Origin: JAXGRD01 sp040766105 | GTDB lineage: Bacteria; Bacillota; Clostridia; Peptostreptococcales; Anaerovoracaceae | Direction: 5' to 3' | Assembly (NCBI GenBank): GCA_040766105.1 | Contig: JAXGRD010000004.1 | Location: 301,147 to 365,146 of the forward strand | Length of the DNA: 64,000 bases | Shown here: in pieces, positions 1-7,379 of the stretch | Layout: every line of letters begins with the position of its first letter | How positions within the stretch are numbered: the stretch's first letter is position 1 | Position numbers and translations under genes: made by a program | The notes under the pieces: model-generated | Databases searched by the model: none | What the model saw: only the letters and a program-made list of their open reading frames with translations | Told to the model about the DNA's origin: nothing

Positions 1-697
1 CGTTGTTCATTTTTTTACCTTCTTGCATTCTCTTTATATTACATAGACTGCAGCTGGTCATTGTCCCTCTGCAATCTTCACATTCCGATGATATGGGTTT
101 GAAATCCTCATCCACCAGGAAAAATATCCCGGCGCAGGATTTTAGCGGTACCAAAATGCTGCTACTCTTTACTTCAATGCCGATTAATCCCGGATCCACA
201 AGGCCGGCAATATCTCCCATTTGGTTGACATCCATTCCGTAGAAGCCGGGTCCAAAACCATTGCTGAGATATTGATCTTCTCCTAAAATTATCTGTAGTT
301 GTTCCCTGGCAGCATCGGTAAATGCCGTTCCCCAGAGATCTGCCAGAAGTTGGTCCATAATGGGTCGGTCGTCAAGGGTGAAGTCTCCGGCAGTCAACAC
401 GTATACATAGGCGCCCTTCACCTGGGAAGATTCCAGCTGTTCAAAGGCATGACATGTAAAGACATGGTTGCCGATGGTCGCTTCCTTCCCATCTAAAGTT
501 ACCTGATCAAAAAAGGAATACACCGCCTTTGGAGATATTCGATCTTCAATCAGTTCCCTGATTTCTTCCGCATTTTTCTTTATTCTTTCCTGTTTTTTCC
601 CGCTTCGATGCAATCCGCTATTCTGCGTGAAAAGTCCATTCGCGGTTTCTTTACAGGCTTCTTTGTCAATATTAACTACTACGTTCTGGTTTTTCAT
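1..697 (-). CDS. Corrinoid-associated protein resembling the B12-dependent methionine synthase activation domain (3' end cut by window edge)
   Basis: The frame opens with ATG at 697, 6 bases after a GGGAGG ribosome binding site, and stays open to the left edge, so the C-terminus is missing. About 232 residues are visible. Two features recall the activation-domain-like proteins found beside MtaA/MtbA methyltransferases: a GFGPGFYGMD segment near residue 150, and a segment with SILVPLKSCAGIFF followed by CEDC and CSLC cysteine pairs. In methionine synthase that domain binds SAM and reactivates the corrinoid, so a role in handling or reactivating a corrinoid protein is an inference. The start is 10 bases beyond the stop of the cobW-like gene, so it is the third gene of the operon headed by the methyltransferase at 1658. 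The family call is by pattern only. Confidence 0.5.
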   Translation of the reverse strand, partial: MKNQNVVVNIDKEACKETANGLFTQNSGLHRSGKKQERIKKNAEEIRELIEDRISPKAVYSFFDQVTLDGKEATIGNHVFTCHAFEQLESSQVKGAYVYVLTAGDFTLDDRPIMDQLLADLWGTAFTDAAREQLQIILGEDQYLSNGFGPGFYGMDVNQMGDIAGLVDPGLIGIEVKSSSILVPLKSCAGIFFLVDEDFKPISSECEDCRGTMTSCSLCNIKRMQEGKKMNN

Positions 698-707
698 CTT
701 CCTCCCA

Positions 708-1634
708 TCAAACGTGCATCTTATTGTCAAGGTGCTCTCGCAAGCCCTTTGTGATTGTACTCATCAGTTTAAACCCAACGGAGGAAATCAATACGATTTT
801 ATTTTCCTTAATGGACTCGTCCCAAGGAAGAAGGTTGATGTTCTTCCCAACAGTGCTGATTTCAATATTACCCTTATCCGTTGCGACAAAACCCTTCACA
901 CGGTAGGTTTCTCCCACAACATCTTTTACAAAGGCCTCTAAGGATGCATAAGGAATTTCTTCATTCCCCCTTGCGATAAAGGTAGTGGCTCTGTTGCCTT
1001 CCGTATTGGAAGTCTCTCTTCCCGGCTTACGATTAATCAGTTTCGTGCCCATGGCATCAACAATTTCGCGTATATCCACCTGACAATAAGAGGTGACATA
1101 GAGCCCTGCGTCCTTGTTGTATTCCAGGATTTTTTCCTTTACTTCCTCCAAGTGCTCCGGTGTGATCAAATCTTCCTTGTTGATGATGACTGCGCTGCAG
1201 TACTCCAGCTGAGAAGTAACGGCAGGCAAAACTTCCATCAAATCCAGGAAACTCTCTCCGTCCAGGATACAAATAGTCCCATGATAATTATAGTCTCGTC
1301 CCGTCTTATGGGAAATCCCCGAGAGGATGGTCTCCATATTGGAGGGGTCGGCAAGACCCGAGGCCTCAATAAAGAGGTAGTCGATATCCATGTGGGACAT
1401 TTCAATCAGGCTGTCTACGAACTTGTCCTTGATGCAGGCACAAAAAATTGATCCATTTGATAGCTCGGAAATCTCGATTCCCTCTTTTTTTACCAACACG
1501 GCATCGATGTTCTCACTGCCAAACTCGTTGATAATCACCCCGGTCTTTTCATCGGAAAAAGCTTCCAGGGTACGCTTCATGAGCGTCGTCTTTCCGGCTC
1601 CCAAGAAGCCGGTCAATACTACCAAATGGATCAT
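708..1634 (-). CDS. CobW/P47K-family GTP-binding metallochaperone-like protein
   Basis: This is a G3E-family P-loop GTPase of about 308 residues. It has a Walker A motif GFLGAGKTT near residues 9-17, an INKEDL nucleotide-specificity motif, and a C-terminal CobW_C-type region. Family members insert or deliver metals (zinc, cobalt/corrinoid, nickel). The usual metal-binding CxCC is reduced here to CAC in NGSIFCACIKDKF. I chose the ATG at 1634, because GAGG lies 8 bases upstream; the GTG at 1643 overlaps that site. It starts 23 bases after the methyltransferase gene and is followed by the activation-domain-like gene, which points to metal or corrinoid supply for that methyltransferase. It ends in TGA. 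Confidence 0.8.
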   Translation of the reverse strand: MIHLVVLTGFLGAGKTTLMKRTLEAFSDEKTGVIINEFGSENIDAVLVKKEGIEISELSNGSIFCACIKDKFVDSLIEMSHMDIDYLFIEASGLADPSNMETILSGISHKTGRDYNYHGTICILDGESFLDLMEVLPAVTSQLEYCSAVIINKEDLITPEHLEEVKEKILEYNKDAGLYVTSYCQVDIREIVDAMGTKLINRKPGRETSNTEGNRATTFIARGNEEIPYASLEAFVKDVVGETYRVKGFVATDKGNIEISTVGKNINLLPWDESIKENKIVLISSVGFKLMSTITKGLREHLDNKMHV

Positions 1635-1657
1635 TTTATTCACCTCTTATATTACTG

Positions 1658-3016
1658 TTATTTTGCTGCTGCTTTTACTGCCTCCAACAATTCTTCCTTG
1701 CTGGGGATGATGGAGCTCCATGCAACCTCGCCGTTGATGTACAGTGACGGAAGCTGTGCAACGCCCATCTTCTGTGTTCTGGCGATATCTTCCTTGATGA
1801 AGTACTGATATACGCGATACTCTGCAATATCCTTCATCTCATCAAAGGCATCCTCAACTGCAGCCAACATGTATGTACATGCAGCACACTGCTTGGGATC
1901 CAACAGGAAGAGTTCGATGATTACCTTGTCGGAGTTTGCATAATCAGGAATTTCCACTTCGATATCATCAAAAGCGCCACCTTCATAGTTCTTGATCAGC
2001 TCTCTGGAGCTTTCCGGGAACTTAGCTGCCTGCGCACAAGCAATGGTGTTCTCGATTGGTGTTGCATAAGGCATGTCGCAGCCGGGGCTCACGATGAAGT
2101 TGTCCTTGTTCTCAACACTATCAATCAAGTTGATAACGCTCTGAATGTTATCCTGCTGTGTTCCGTGGAGCATGGTTGTGGTCAACGGAATGTTACCGCC
2201 GATACAGATGTTGTACTTGTCGGTTACTTCTTTTGCCTTCGCAAGATCTACGTTTTCGTCTACGGAGACACCGTCGGGACCGGTCTTACACATGGACTCG
2301 ATCTGCTGTGTCGCATTTCCGCATACGAAGAAGCTGGACAGAACGCCTCTGCTTCTGATGTAGTCGAATACGCCTGTGAAGGATTCTGCAAGTAGAGAAT
2401 CGATCATCTTGGGGGATACCTGGCTGATCAACGGGTCAACGACTGCGATGACATCCGCGCCAGCATCAATGTACATTTGAGACATCTTTACAGCAACCTG
2501 ACCACAGAATCCTACCAAATCCTTGACATACTGCTTTTCTCTCATCATGTCCATGAAGATGTTGGTTCCTCTCAGATGAGAAGCCAAGGTGAAGGGTCCG
2601 CAAATCAGTCCGTAAACTGCAACTTCATCACCGATAGCTTCCTTGATTCTTCTGGTCGCATCCAACGCCATAGGAATTCTTCCGGATTCTTCCGTCGGCA
2701 TGAGGCAGTCACATGGTAGCGTCATTTCGCCTTCCAGCGGGTGAGATTTCACTGAGGGAGGATTGTCCTTCGCCCACATCAGTTCACATCCCAGGATTTC
2801 CGCTTCCATCTGCAAGTCAAAGAGAATTGGAATACCGTCGGGCATGTAGAGTTTCTTCACTTCCAAGAGTGAATCAACGATTTTGTCCGAATCCTGCAGC
2901 ATTTCTTCCGCAGTATATCCCTTCAAAAGGCCCGCATGCACACCTGCAAAGGGGACCCAGGGGATTTCATCCAACTTCTCGTGTTTTAGTGCTTTGAAAA
3001 TAAGTTCTTTTCCCAT
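1658..3016 (-). CDS. MtaA/MtbA/UroD-family methylcobamide methyltransferase with C-terminal thioredoxin-like domain
   Basis: Residues 1 to about 355 match the uroporphyrinogen decarboxylase/MtaA fold: an N-terminal PWVPFAGVHAG, then GPFTLASHLRG, DAGADVIAVVDP, VCGN and SPGCDMPYATPIEN. Such enzymes move methyl groups between a corrinoid protein and a thiol or other acceptor. The zinc motif HxCG of MtaA reads FVCG here, so the histidine is replaced, while the later cysteine (PGCD) is kept. The last 90 residues form a thioredoxin-like domain with CAAC and the cis-Pro segment QLPSLYINGE. I place the start at 3016, with GGAGG 8 bases upstream; a longer 469-residue reading from 3067 would begin inside the promoter -10. 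The operon continues into the cobW-like and activation-like genes. Confidence 0.8.
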   Translation of the reverse strand: MGKELIFKALKHEKLDEIPWVPFAGVHAGLLKGYTAEEMLQDSDKIVDSLLEVKKLYMPDGIPILFDLQMEAEILGCELMWAKDNPPSVKSHPLEGEMTLPCDCLMPTEESGRIPMALDATRRIKEAIGDEVAVYGLICGPFTLASHLRGTNIFMDMMREKQYVKDLVGFCGQVAVKMSQMYIDAGADVIAVVDPLISQVSPKMIDSLLAESFTGVFDYIRSRGVLSSFFVCGNATQQIESMCKTGPDGVSVDENVDLAKAKEVTDKYNICIGGNIPLTTTMLHGTQQDNIQSVINLIDSVENKDNFIVSPGCDMPYATPIENTIACAQAAKFPESSRELIKNYEGGAFDDIEVEIPDYANSDKVIIELFLLDPKQCAACTYMLAAVEDAFDEMKDIAEYRVYQYFIKEDIARTQKMGVAQLPSLYINGEVAWSSIIPSKEELLEAVKAAAK

Positions 3017-3065
3017 CTTTTTTTCCTCCATACAAACTAAGTTATAGTCGGCTTTCGCTTCTGAC

Positions 3066-3094
3066 ATTATAGCATAGGCTATTTTTCAATGCAA
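3066..3094 (-). promoter_or_regulatory. SigA-type promoter of the methyltransferase-cobW operon
   Basis: Minus strand: TTGCAT (3094-3089), 17-base spacer, TATAAT (3071-3066) preceded by TGC, an extended -10. The predicted start of transcription near 3059 lies about 43 bases before the ATG at 3016 and rules out the longer reading of that gene. Confidence 0.75.
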
Positions 3095-3198
3095 TGAAAC
3101 TGCAAAAACTTCCATAATTTATTATAAATATAGAATTGGCACGAAATTTTATAAATATTTTCTTGAACTAATTGCAAATAATTTGTGAGATGGTTTTT

Positions 3199-3849
3199 TT
3201 ATTCAATCATTTCCATATATGCAACCGCAGGATTCCAGTGAACTTCTCGAACAAAGGCTTCAATTTCCGCAGCCTTGCCCTCTTTGAACATCTCAACCAT
3301 CTTGCGATGGTCATCATTTGCACTGAATAATACTTCTTTCGTATTCATTCCCTTGTTGACAATATAGCTTCTCCGTAAAAACTTTTTCTTTAATAGCGCC
3401 ATTTGATTTGCAAGAATGTGATTTCCCGTGAGCATCAAGTAGACATCGTGAAACTCTTCCTGGTTCTTGTAGTACATTTCCAAGTTATCTTTTTCAATGG
3501 CCATATCCATATAGCTGATATACAGTTCTAAATCGGCAATTACTTTATCCGTAATCAAGGGACATGCCAATCTTGCCGCAAAACCGTCCAGAAGACCAAT
3601 TATCATGTAGATTTCAGCGGCTTCCGCTTCATCCATCTTCTTTACCACAAAACCCTTACGGGGTATATTTTCCAAAACACCGTCCGCCGTAAGCTGAATC
3701 AACGCTTCTCTTACAGGCGTCCTGCTGATCTTTAATTCTTCACAGATGATATTTTCCTTTATTTTTTCTTCCGGTTTCAGCTTTCCTTGGCTGATTTCAT
3801 TTGAAATATACTGATAAACGTGATCCTTTAAGGACATAAACTCCGCCAT
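3199..3849 (-). CDS. GntR family (FadR subfamily) transcriptional regulator
   Basis: This 216-residue protein has an N-terminal winged helix-turn-helix (residues about 5-75, with ISRTPVREALIQL as the recognition segment). An all-helical FCD effector domain follows (about 80-210, with LLDGFAARLACPLI and the helix around EEFHDVYLML). FCD regulators usually bind small carboxylates through a metal site. It lies between the corrinoid operon and the M20/symporter operon, has its own promoter, and could control either. The start has AGGAG 5 bases upstream. The stop is TAA. The ligand cannot be read from the sequence. Confidence 0.9.
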   Translation of the reverse strand: MAEFMSLKDHVYQYISNEISQGKLKPEEKIKENIICEELKISRTPVREALIQLTADGVLENIPRKGFVVKKMDEAEAAEIYMIIGLLDGFAARLACPLITDKVIADLELYISYMDMAIEKDNLEMYYKNQEEFHDVYLMLTGNHILANQMALLKKKFLRRSYIVNKGMNTKEVLFSANDDHRKMVEMFKEGKAAEIEAFVREVHWNPAVAYMEMIE

Positions 3850-3888
3850 GGTAACTCCTGACTTTTTACTACATCAATTTATACTACT

Positions 3889-3916
3889 ATTCTATCACTT
3901 TTCCCTGTCTTGACAA
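3889..3916 (-). promoter_or_regulatory. Probable promoter of the GntR regulator
   Basis: Minus strand: TTGTCA (3916-3911), 16-base spacer, TAGAAT (3894-3889), about 40 bases before the ATG at 3849. The -35 lies just beyond the hairpin that ends the M20 gene. Confidence 0.55.
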
Positions 3917-3929
3917 TAGTAAGTTAAGA

Positions 3930-3951
3930 CCCCCATTCCTGAGAATGGGGG
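3930..3951 (-). terminator. Hairpin after the M20 hydrolase gene
   Basis: CCCCCATTC (3930-3938) and GAATGGGGG (3943-3951) form a perfect 9-bp stem with a 4-base loop, 18 bases after the M20 stop. The following minus-strand tract (TCTTAACTT) is only moderately T-rich, so termination may be partial. Confidence 0.6.
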
Positions 3952-3969
3952 CCAAGTCAGTGCAATTTG

Positions 3970-5376
3970 TTACTTTCTGTACTTATCCATGGTAGCCTTG
4001 TTCAGCCCCAGAGGCGGTTGAATCTCCTTGGGTACCAGACATTCATATGTCCTACCATCAAGTCGCTCCTTCCACTCTTTCTTTGCCTCTTGCAGAACAT
4101 CCGGTGAAGTGAACACATCCAAGGCGGATGATGCCAAAACTTTAGATGCATTGTCCATTGCCTTCTTACCGATGCTACTCTTGGAGCAGGCAGTAATCAT
4201 CCAGTTATGCCATCCACCCGCAGGTGCCATAGTCATCCAGAAGGTTGCATAAGGTGCATTCCAACTGAACTCCGACGTGTCGCAGAGCGCGGTGCCACTG
4301 CTTCCGAATTCCTTCAGTTTCTCGTCTAAGCCAACCTCTTCCAGCCCTTCAGCCTTCTGCATTTTCTTTACGAAGTCATGTTCTTCTTCCGTAAACTTAG
4401 GGGTTCCAATTTCCGTAAAGTTGTTATGGACGATTTGTGCCAGGACCTTATTTGGTAACTTTTCATGAGTCGCCGTAATCAATTCCTTAGAAACCGTTGT
4501 GTCCGTTGCAAGGGCGCCCGCTTCAGCACACTTATCAATTCGTTTGATGACATCCGACATTACGTCAGAAGTGTTGAATCTTCCGATGACCCACATGGTG
4601 GTCTTGTCGGGAACCACACTTGGAAACTCCGGTCCTACATCGGGGAAGCTATAGTTGATTGTATTTGCCGCATCTGCTGCCGCAGGGGCATAGTGCTCTC
4701 TCAGCATTTCTATTGCATGAGCACTGAGAAGAGCAGCATCTAAAGCGCTTCGTCCGTTCCAAGGCGAGTTGCCGTGGGATGTCTTTCCTTTATAGTGATA
4801 TTTAATATTAAAGTAAGCATTGCAGTGATCGTAATCGGCTCGGTTGTAGTTCCACGGATGCCAATCCAAGAAGAAGTCCACATCATCGTAGAGACCTTCT
4901 CTTCCCATAAAAGGCTTACCAACGCATTGTTCCTCCGCCGGCGATCCAAACAATTTCACTACTGCCGGTATGTCATACTCTTCCAAAGCATACCTCAGAG
5001 CCACACCGCCCATAACCGCTGCCGCACCTAGTAGGTTGTGGCCGCAGCCCTGTCCGGGCGCGCCTTCTACCTCAGGATCTTTACTGCAGCAACCTTCATT
5101 TTGTGATAGTCCAGGAAGACTGTCATACTCCACATTCATGCCCAACACCGGACCAGAATTTCCATAGGTCGCAGTAAATGCAGTGGGCATTCCAGCAAGA
5201 TCTGTCACCACATCAAATCCATGTTTTTTCAGAACAGAGGTGAGTTTCTCCAACGCTTTATATTCTTCCAATCCCAGTTCTGGATTGTCCCATATAAAAT
5301 CTGCAATGTCATGAAATTCTTGCTTATTCGCCTCTATCCAGTCATTTACAAACTTTTTTATTTTTTCTTGTTTCAT
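3970..5376 (-). CDS. M20-family metallo-amidohydrolase, AbgB (p-aminobenzoyl-glutamate hydrolase subunit B)-like
   Basis: This 468-residue protein resembles AbgB and related M20 aminoacylase/carboxypeptidase enzymes along its length. Visible landmarks are NPELGLEEYKA near residue 30, NVEYDSLPGL, APGQGCGHNLLGAAA (metal-site histidine), GSPAEEQ (catalytic glutamate pair), DWHPWN, and a C-terminal GGWHNW. These enzymes cleave amide-linked amino acids such as aminobenzoyl-glutamate; the actual substrate is not evident. The gene follows the sodium:solute symporter by 24 bases, in the same reading frame, with only a TAG between them. Both sit behind the sigma-54 promoter at 7224, so imported substrate is probably hydrolysed here. 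The stop is TAA. Confidence 0.85.
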   Translation of the reverse strand: MKQEKIKKFVNDWIEANKQEFHDIADFIWDNPELGLEEYKALEKLTSVLKKHGFDVVTDLAGMPTAFTATYGNSGPVLGMNVEYDSLPGLSQNEGCCSKDPEVEGAPGQGCGHNLLGAAAVMGGVALRYALEEYDIPAVVKLFGSPAEEQCVGKPFMGREGLYDDVDFFLDWHPWNYNRADYDHCNAYFNIKYHYKGKTSHGNSPWNGRSALDAALLSAHAIEMLREHYAPAAADAANTINYSFPDVGPEFPSVVPDKTTMWVIGRFNTSDVMSDVIKRIDKCAEAGALATDTTVSKELITATHEKLPNKVLAQIVHNNFTEIGTPKFTEEEHDFVKKMQKAEGLEEVGLDEKLKEFGSSGTALCDTSEFSWNAPYATFWMTMAPAGGWHNWMITACSKSSIGKKAMDNASKVLASSALDVFTSPDVLQEAKKEWKERLDGRTYECLVPKEIQPPLGLNKATMDKYRK

Positions 5377-5400
5377 TTCACTTTCCCTTCGTTTATTGTG

Positions 5401-7176
5401 CTACTGCTTATTCGCTTCCGCATTGCGCTTGTGGTCTTTCACCATGTTCATTACATCGCGCAACCCCAATACTAGAAGAACCAGAAGCAGCAATACACCT
5501 GCAACCAAGCCAACCCACAGCATAATCATTGCAATTACCTTCATATGGAAGACGAATGCAAGTAAATAGTGCAGAATAAACAATACACCGACAATGACCC
5601 AAAGAAGCTTAATCGCTCCTGAATGTGCACCTAGCCATCCGAATACTCCGGTTCCTGTTTCATTAGCAATTTCCGGTGTATTTTCTTTCATTTCATCTCC
5701 CAAACGCTTGTAGTCTGTGATGAGGGCTTTGTCGTATTCCGGTTTCGTAGCTAAGGACACTACTATCATAAGGACGATAGAAACTGCCAAACCAACGTGG
5801 CCGGCATGAAGACCAAATACCAAATTGCCGGGACTTCCTGTTGTGGACCAAACCCAAGCAGCCCAAGCAAGAGCCGCCAGACCGCCACCCCACGCTGATA
5901 CTTTGGCACCTGCAGTGGTGGAGCGCTTCCAGAACCAAGCACTCATAACCGGTGCAAAGAGACCGGAGATGCCGATAGCTTGGGCAAGTACCCATAGGGG
6001 AACCAGAATGGGTAGCCATAATGCACTAGCGATACCGATAAACATTACAATAACTAAGGAGATTCTGCTAGCCAGAAGCGACTGCTTATCTGTTGCATTC
6101 TTGTTGATTAGTCTCTGATAAATGTCCCGAGTTAAAATCGTAACACCGTTCATGGCAAAGGACGAACCGCAGGAAATAATAGTCATGAGAAGACCTACAA
6201 CTACAATAGTTCCAATCACTACCGGCATATTGTTCATACAGAACCAAGCATAAAGTGCATCACTGGTCATGTCAGCAGGAACCGCTACGATGCCCATTAC
6301 GCCTGCGGCAGCCAAAGCAAGACCTGCTATAAAAGGTAGTACGTTGTAGTAGGATCCGCCAAGAACAGCCAGCTGTGCGTTTGATGCAGTTCTAGGTGTA
6401 CTACCGATATATGCCCACATGTAAATCCAAGGGTCTACCAAGTAGAAAAGCCCTAGCGTTAAGAACCACATGGACCAAACGGGGAAAGTCACATTCCACA
6501 GGCTGACAGAACCTTCCGGCATGATTTCAAATATTGCATCCAAAGCCGCATTAGGAGAATCAAACAGCTTAAACACCATAATGGCAAATAGCACAATACC
6601 TAAGGACTGTAAAATACTCTGGAACCACTGGGTAATCAGTGCAGAATACTGTCCCGCCGTAATCATATACATGAGAATAATAATCGCAGAAAGCCAAACG
6701 CCATACTTAATTTCCAGTCCAAAGTTGATATTAAGCACGATTGCAATGGATAGTATCTGCATTCCTGTCAAAAAAGCAGGCCTGGGAACAGAGAAGATTG
6801 CCATTGGTAGACGGAGCCCTTCACCGTATCTAGTACATACAAAGTCCGCTAAAGTTACTGCACCGGTTTTCCTTCCAAAGTAGTTCAGCCTTCGAGCAAA
6901 GAGCATAATAAAGATAGTGATGCCCCCTACGACGAACATGGATGTCCACATTTGAGAGATACCACCATTGAAACCGTACCCAACATAACCGGATACACTG
7001 GCTCCACCTACATAACCACCTAAATAGGCCGCCGCCATGAGCCAGAAGGGAGCACTTCTTCCTGCCAGCAGGAAGTCTTCTGAGGTTGTTACCAACCGTT
7101 TGAACCAAATCCCCATTCCGATAAACGCAATGACCAGAATGATAAGGATAATGGTACTGAGTGTGAGAATCGACAT
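5401..7176 (-). CDS. Sodium:solute symporter (SSS family)
   Basis: This 591-residue membrane protein has about 13 hydrophobic segments and SSS-type signatures: an N-terminal FLLAGRSAPFWLMAAAYLGGYVGGASVSG and a glycine-rich GLLMTIISCGSSFAMNGVTILTRDIY. It carries a long hydrophilic stretch before two final membrane helices, as in several clostridial SSS proteins. It probably imports the substrate of the adjacent M20 hydrolase with Na+. GAAGGAGG lies just before the ATG. A sigma-54 promoter lies about 48-63 bases upstream. The stop is TAG, and the frame continues without another stop into the M20 gene. Confidence 0.9.
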   Translation of the reverse strand: MSILTLSTIILIILVIAFIGMGIWFKRLVTTSEDFLLAGRSAPFWLMAAAYLGGYVGGASVSGYVGYGFNGGISQMWTSMFVVGGITIFIMLFARRLNYFGRKTGAVTLADFVCTRYGEGLRLPMAIFSVPRPAFLTGMQILSIAIVLNINFGLEIKYGVWLSAIIILMYMITAGQYSALITQWFQSILQSLGIVLFAIMVFKLFDSPNAALDAIFEIMPEGSVSLWNVTFPVWSMWFLTLGLFYLVDPWIYMWAYIGSTPRTASNAQLAVLGGSYYNVLPFIAGLALAAAGVMGIVAVPADMTSDALYAWFCMNNMPVVIGTIVVVGLLMTIISCGSSFAMNGVTILTRDIYQRLINKNATDKQSLLASRISLVIVMFIGIASALWLPILVPLWVLAQAIGISGLFAPVMSAWFWKRSTTAGAKVSAWGGGLAALAWAAWVWSTTGSPGNLVFGLHAGHVGLAVSIVLMIVVSLATKPEYDKALITDYKRLGDEMKENTPEIANETGTGVFGWLGAHSGAIKLLWVIVGVLFILHYLLAFVFHMKVIAMIMLWVGLVAGVLLLLVLLVLGLRDVMNMVKDHKRNAEANKQ

Positions 7177-7223
7177 CTTTTTCCTCCTTCATAAACATAG
7201 AAAAATACCATACAACACTCTAA

Positions 7224-7239
7224 AGCAATGAACATGCCA
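7224..7239 (-). promoter_or_regulatory. Sigma-54 (-24/-12) promoter of the symporter-M20 operon
   Basis: Minus strand TGGCATGTTCATTGCT (7239-7224) matches the RpoN consensus TGGCACG-N4-TTGCW. The invariant GG and GC are separated by exactly 10 bases. The expected transcription start near 7213 is about 37 bases before the symporter ATG. The next gene upstream encodes a sigma-54 activator, which supports the call. Confidence 0.85.
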
Positions 7240-7259
7240 ACCTTTAAACCTGGATTTTT

Positions 7260-7345
7260 CAACGTTTTTATGTGAAGAAAAAAAATGAATGAAATAGCAT
7301 TCATTCATTTTTGGGTTTTGTTGAATAATAATACGAAAAACGTTG
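7260..7345. promoter_or_regulatory. Candidate upstream activating sequences for the sigma-54 activator
   Basis: CAACGTTTTT (7260-7269) and its exact inverse AAAAACGTTG (7336-7345) each centre on the palindrome AACGTT and are 76 bases apart, upstream of the -24/-12 promoter. This is a plausible arrangement for enhancer binding. It is inferred only from position and symmetry. Confidence 0.35.
7284..7305 (-). terminator. AT-rich hairpin with T-tract after the sigma-54 activator gene
   Basis: AATGAATG (7284-7291) and CATTCATT (7298-7305) pair perfectly around a 6-base loop, and the minus strand continues with a run of Ts. It lies 75 bases after the activator stop. The stem has only two G:C pairs, so it may instead be a protein-binding site. 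Confidence 0.4.
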
Positions 7346-7379
7346 GCATTGCTTAATTCCCAGTTGAATTGACTTAATT

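Noticed and set aside
627..1808. Plus-strand frames over the cobW-like and methyltransferase genes
   Set aside because: They mirror well-supported minus-strand genes and have no ribosome sites or domain patterns.
3017..3067. N-terminal extension of the methyltransferase to 3067
   Set aside because: The extended start lies within the -10 of a good promoter and has no ribosome site, while the ATG at 3016 has GGAGG at the right distance.
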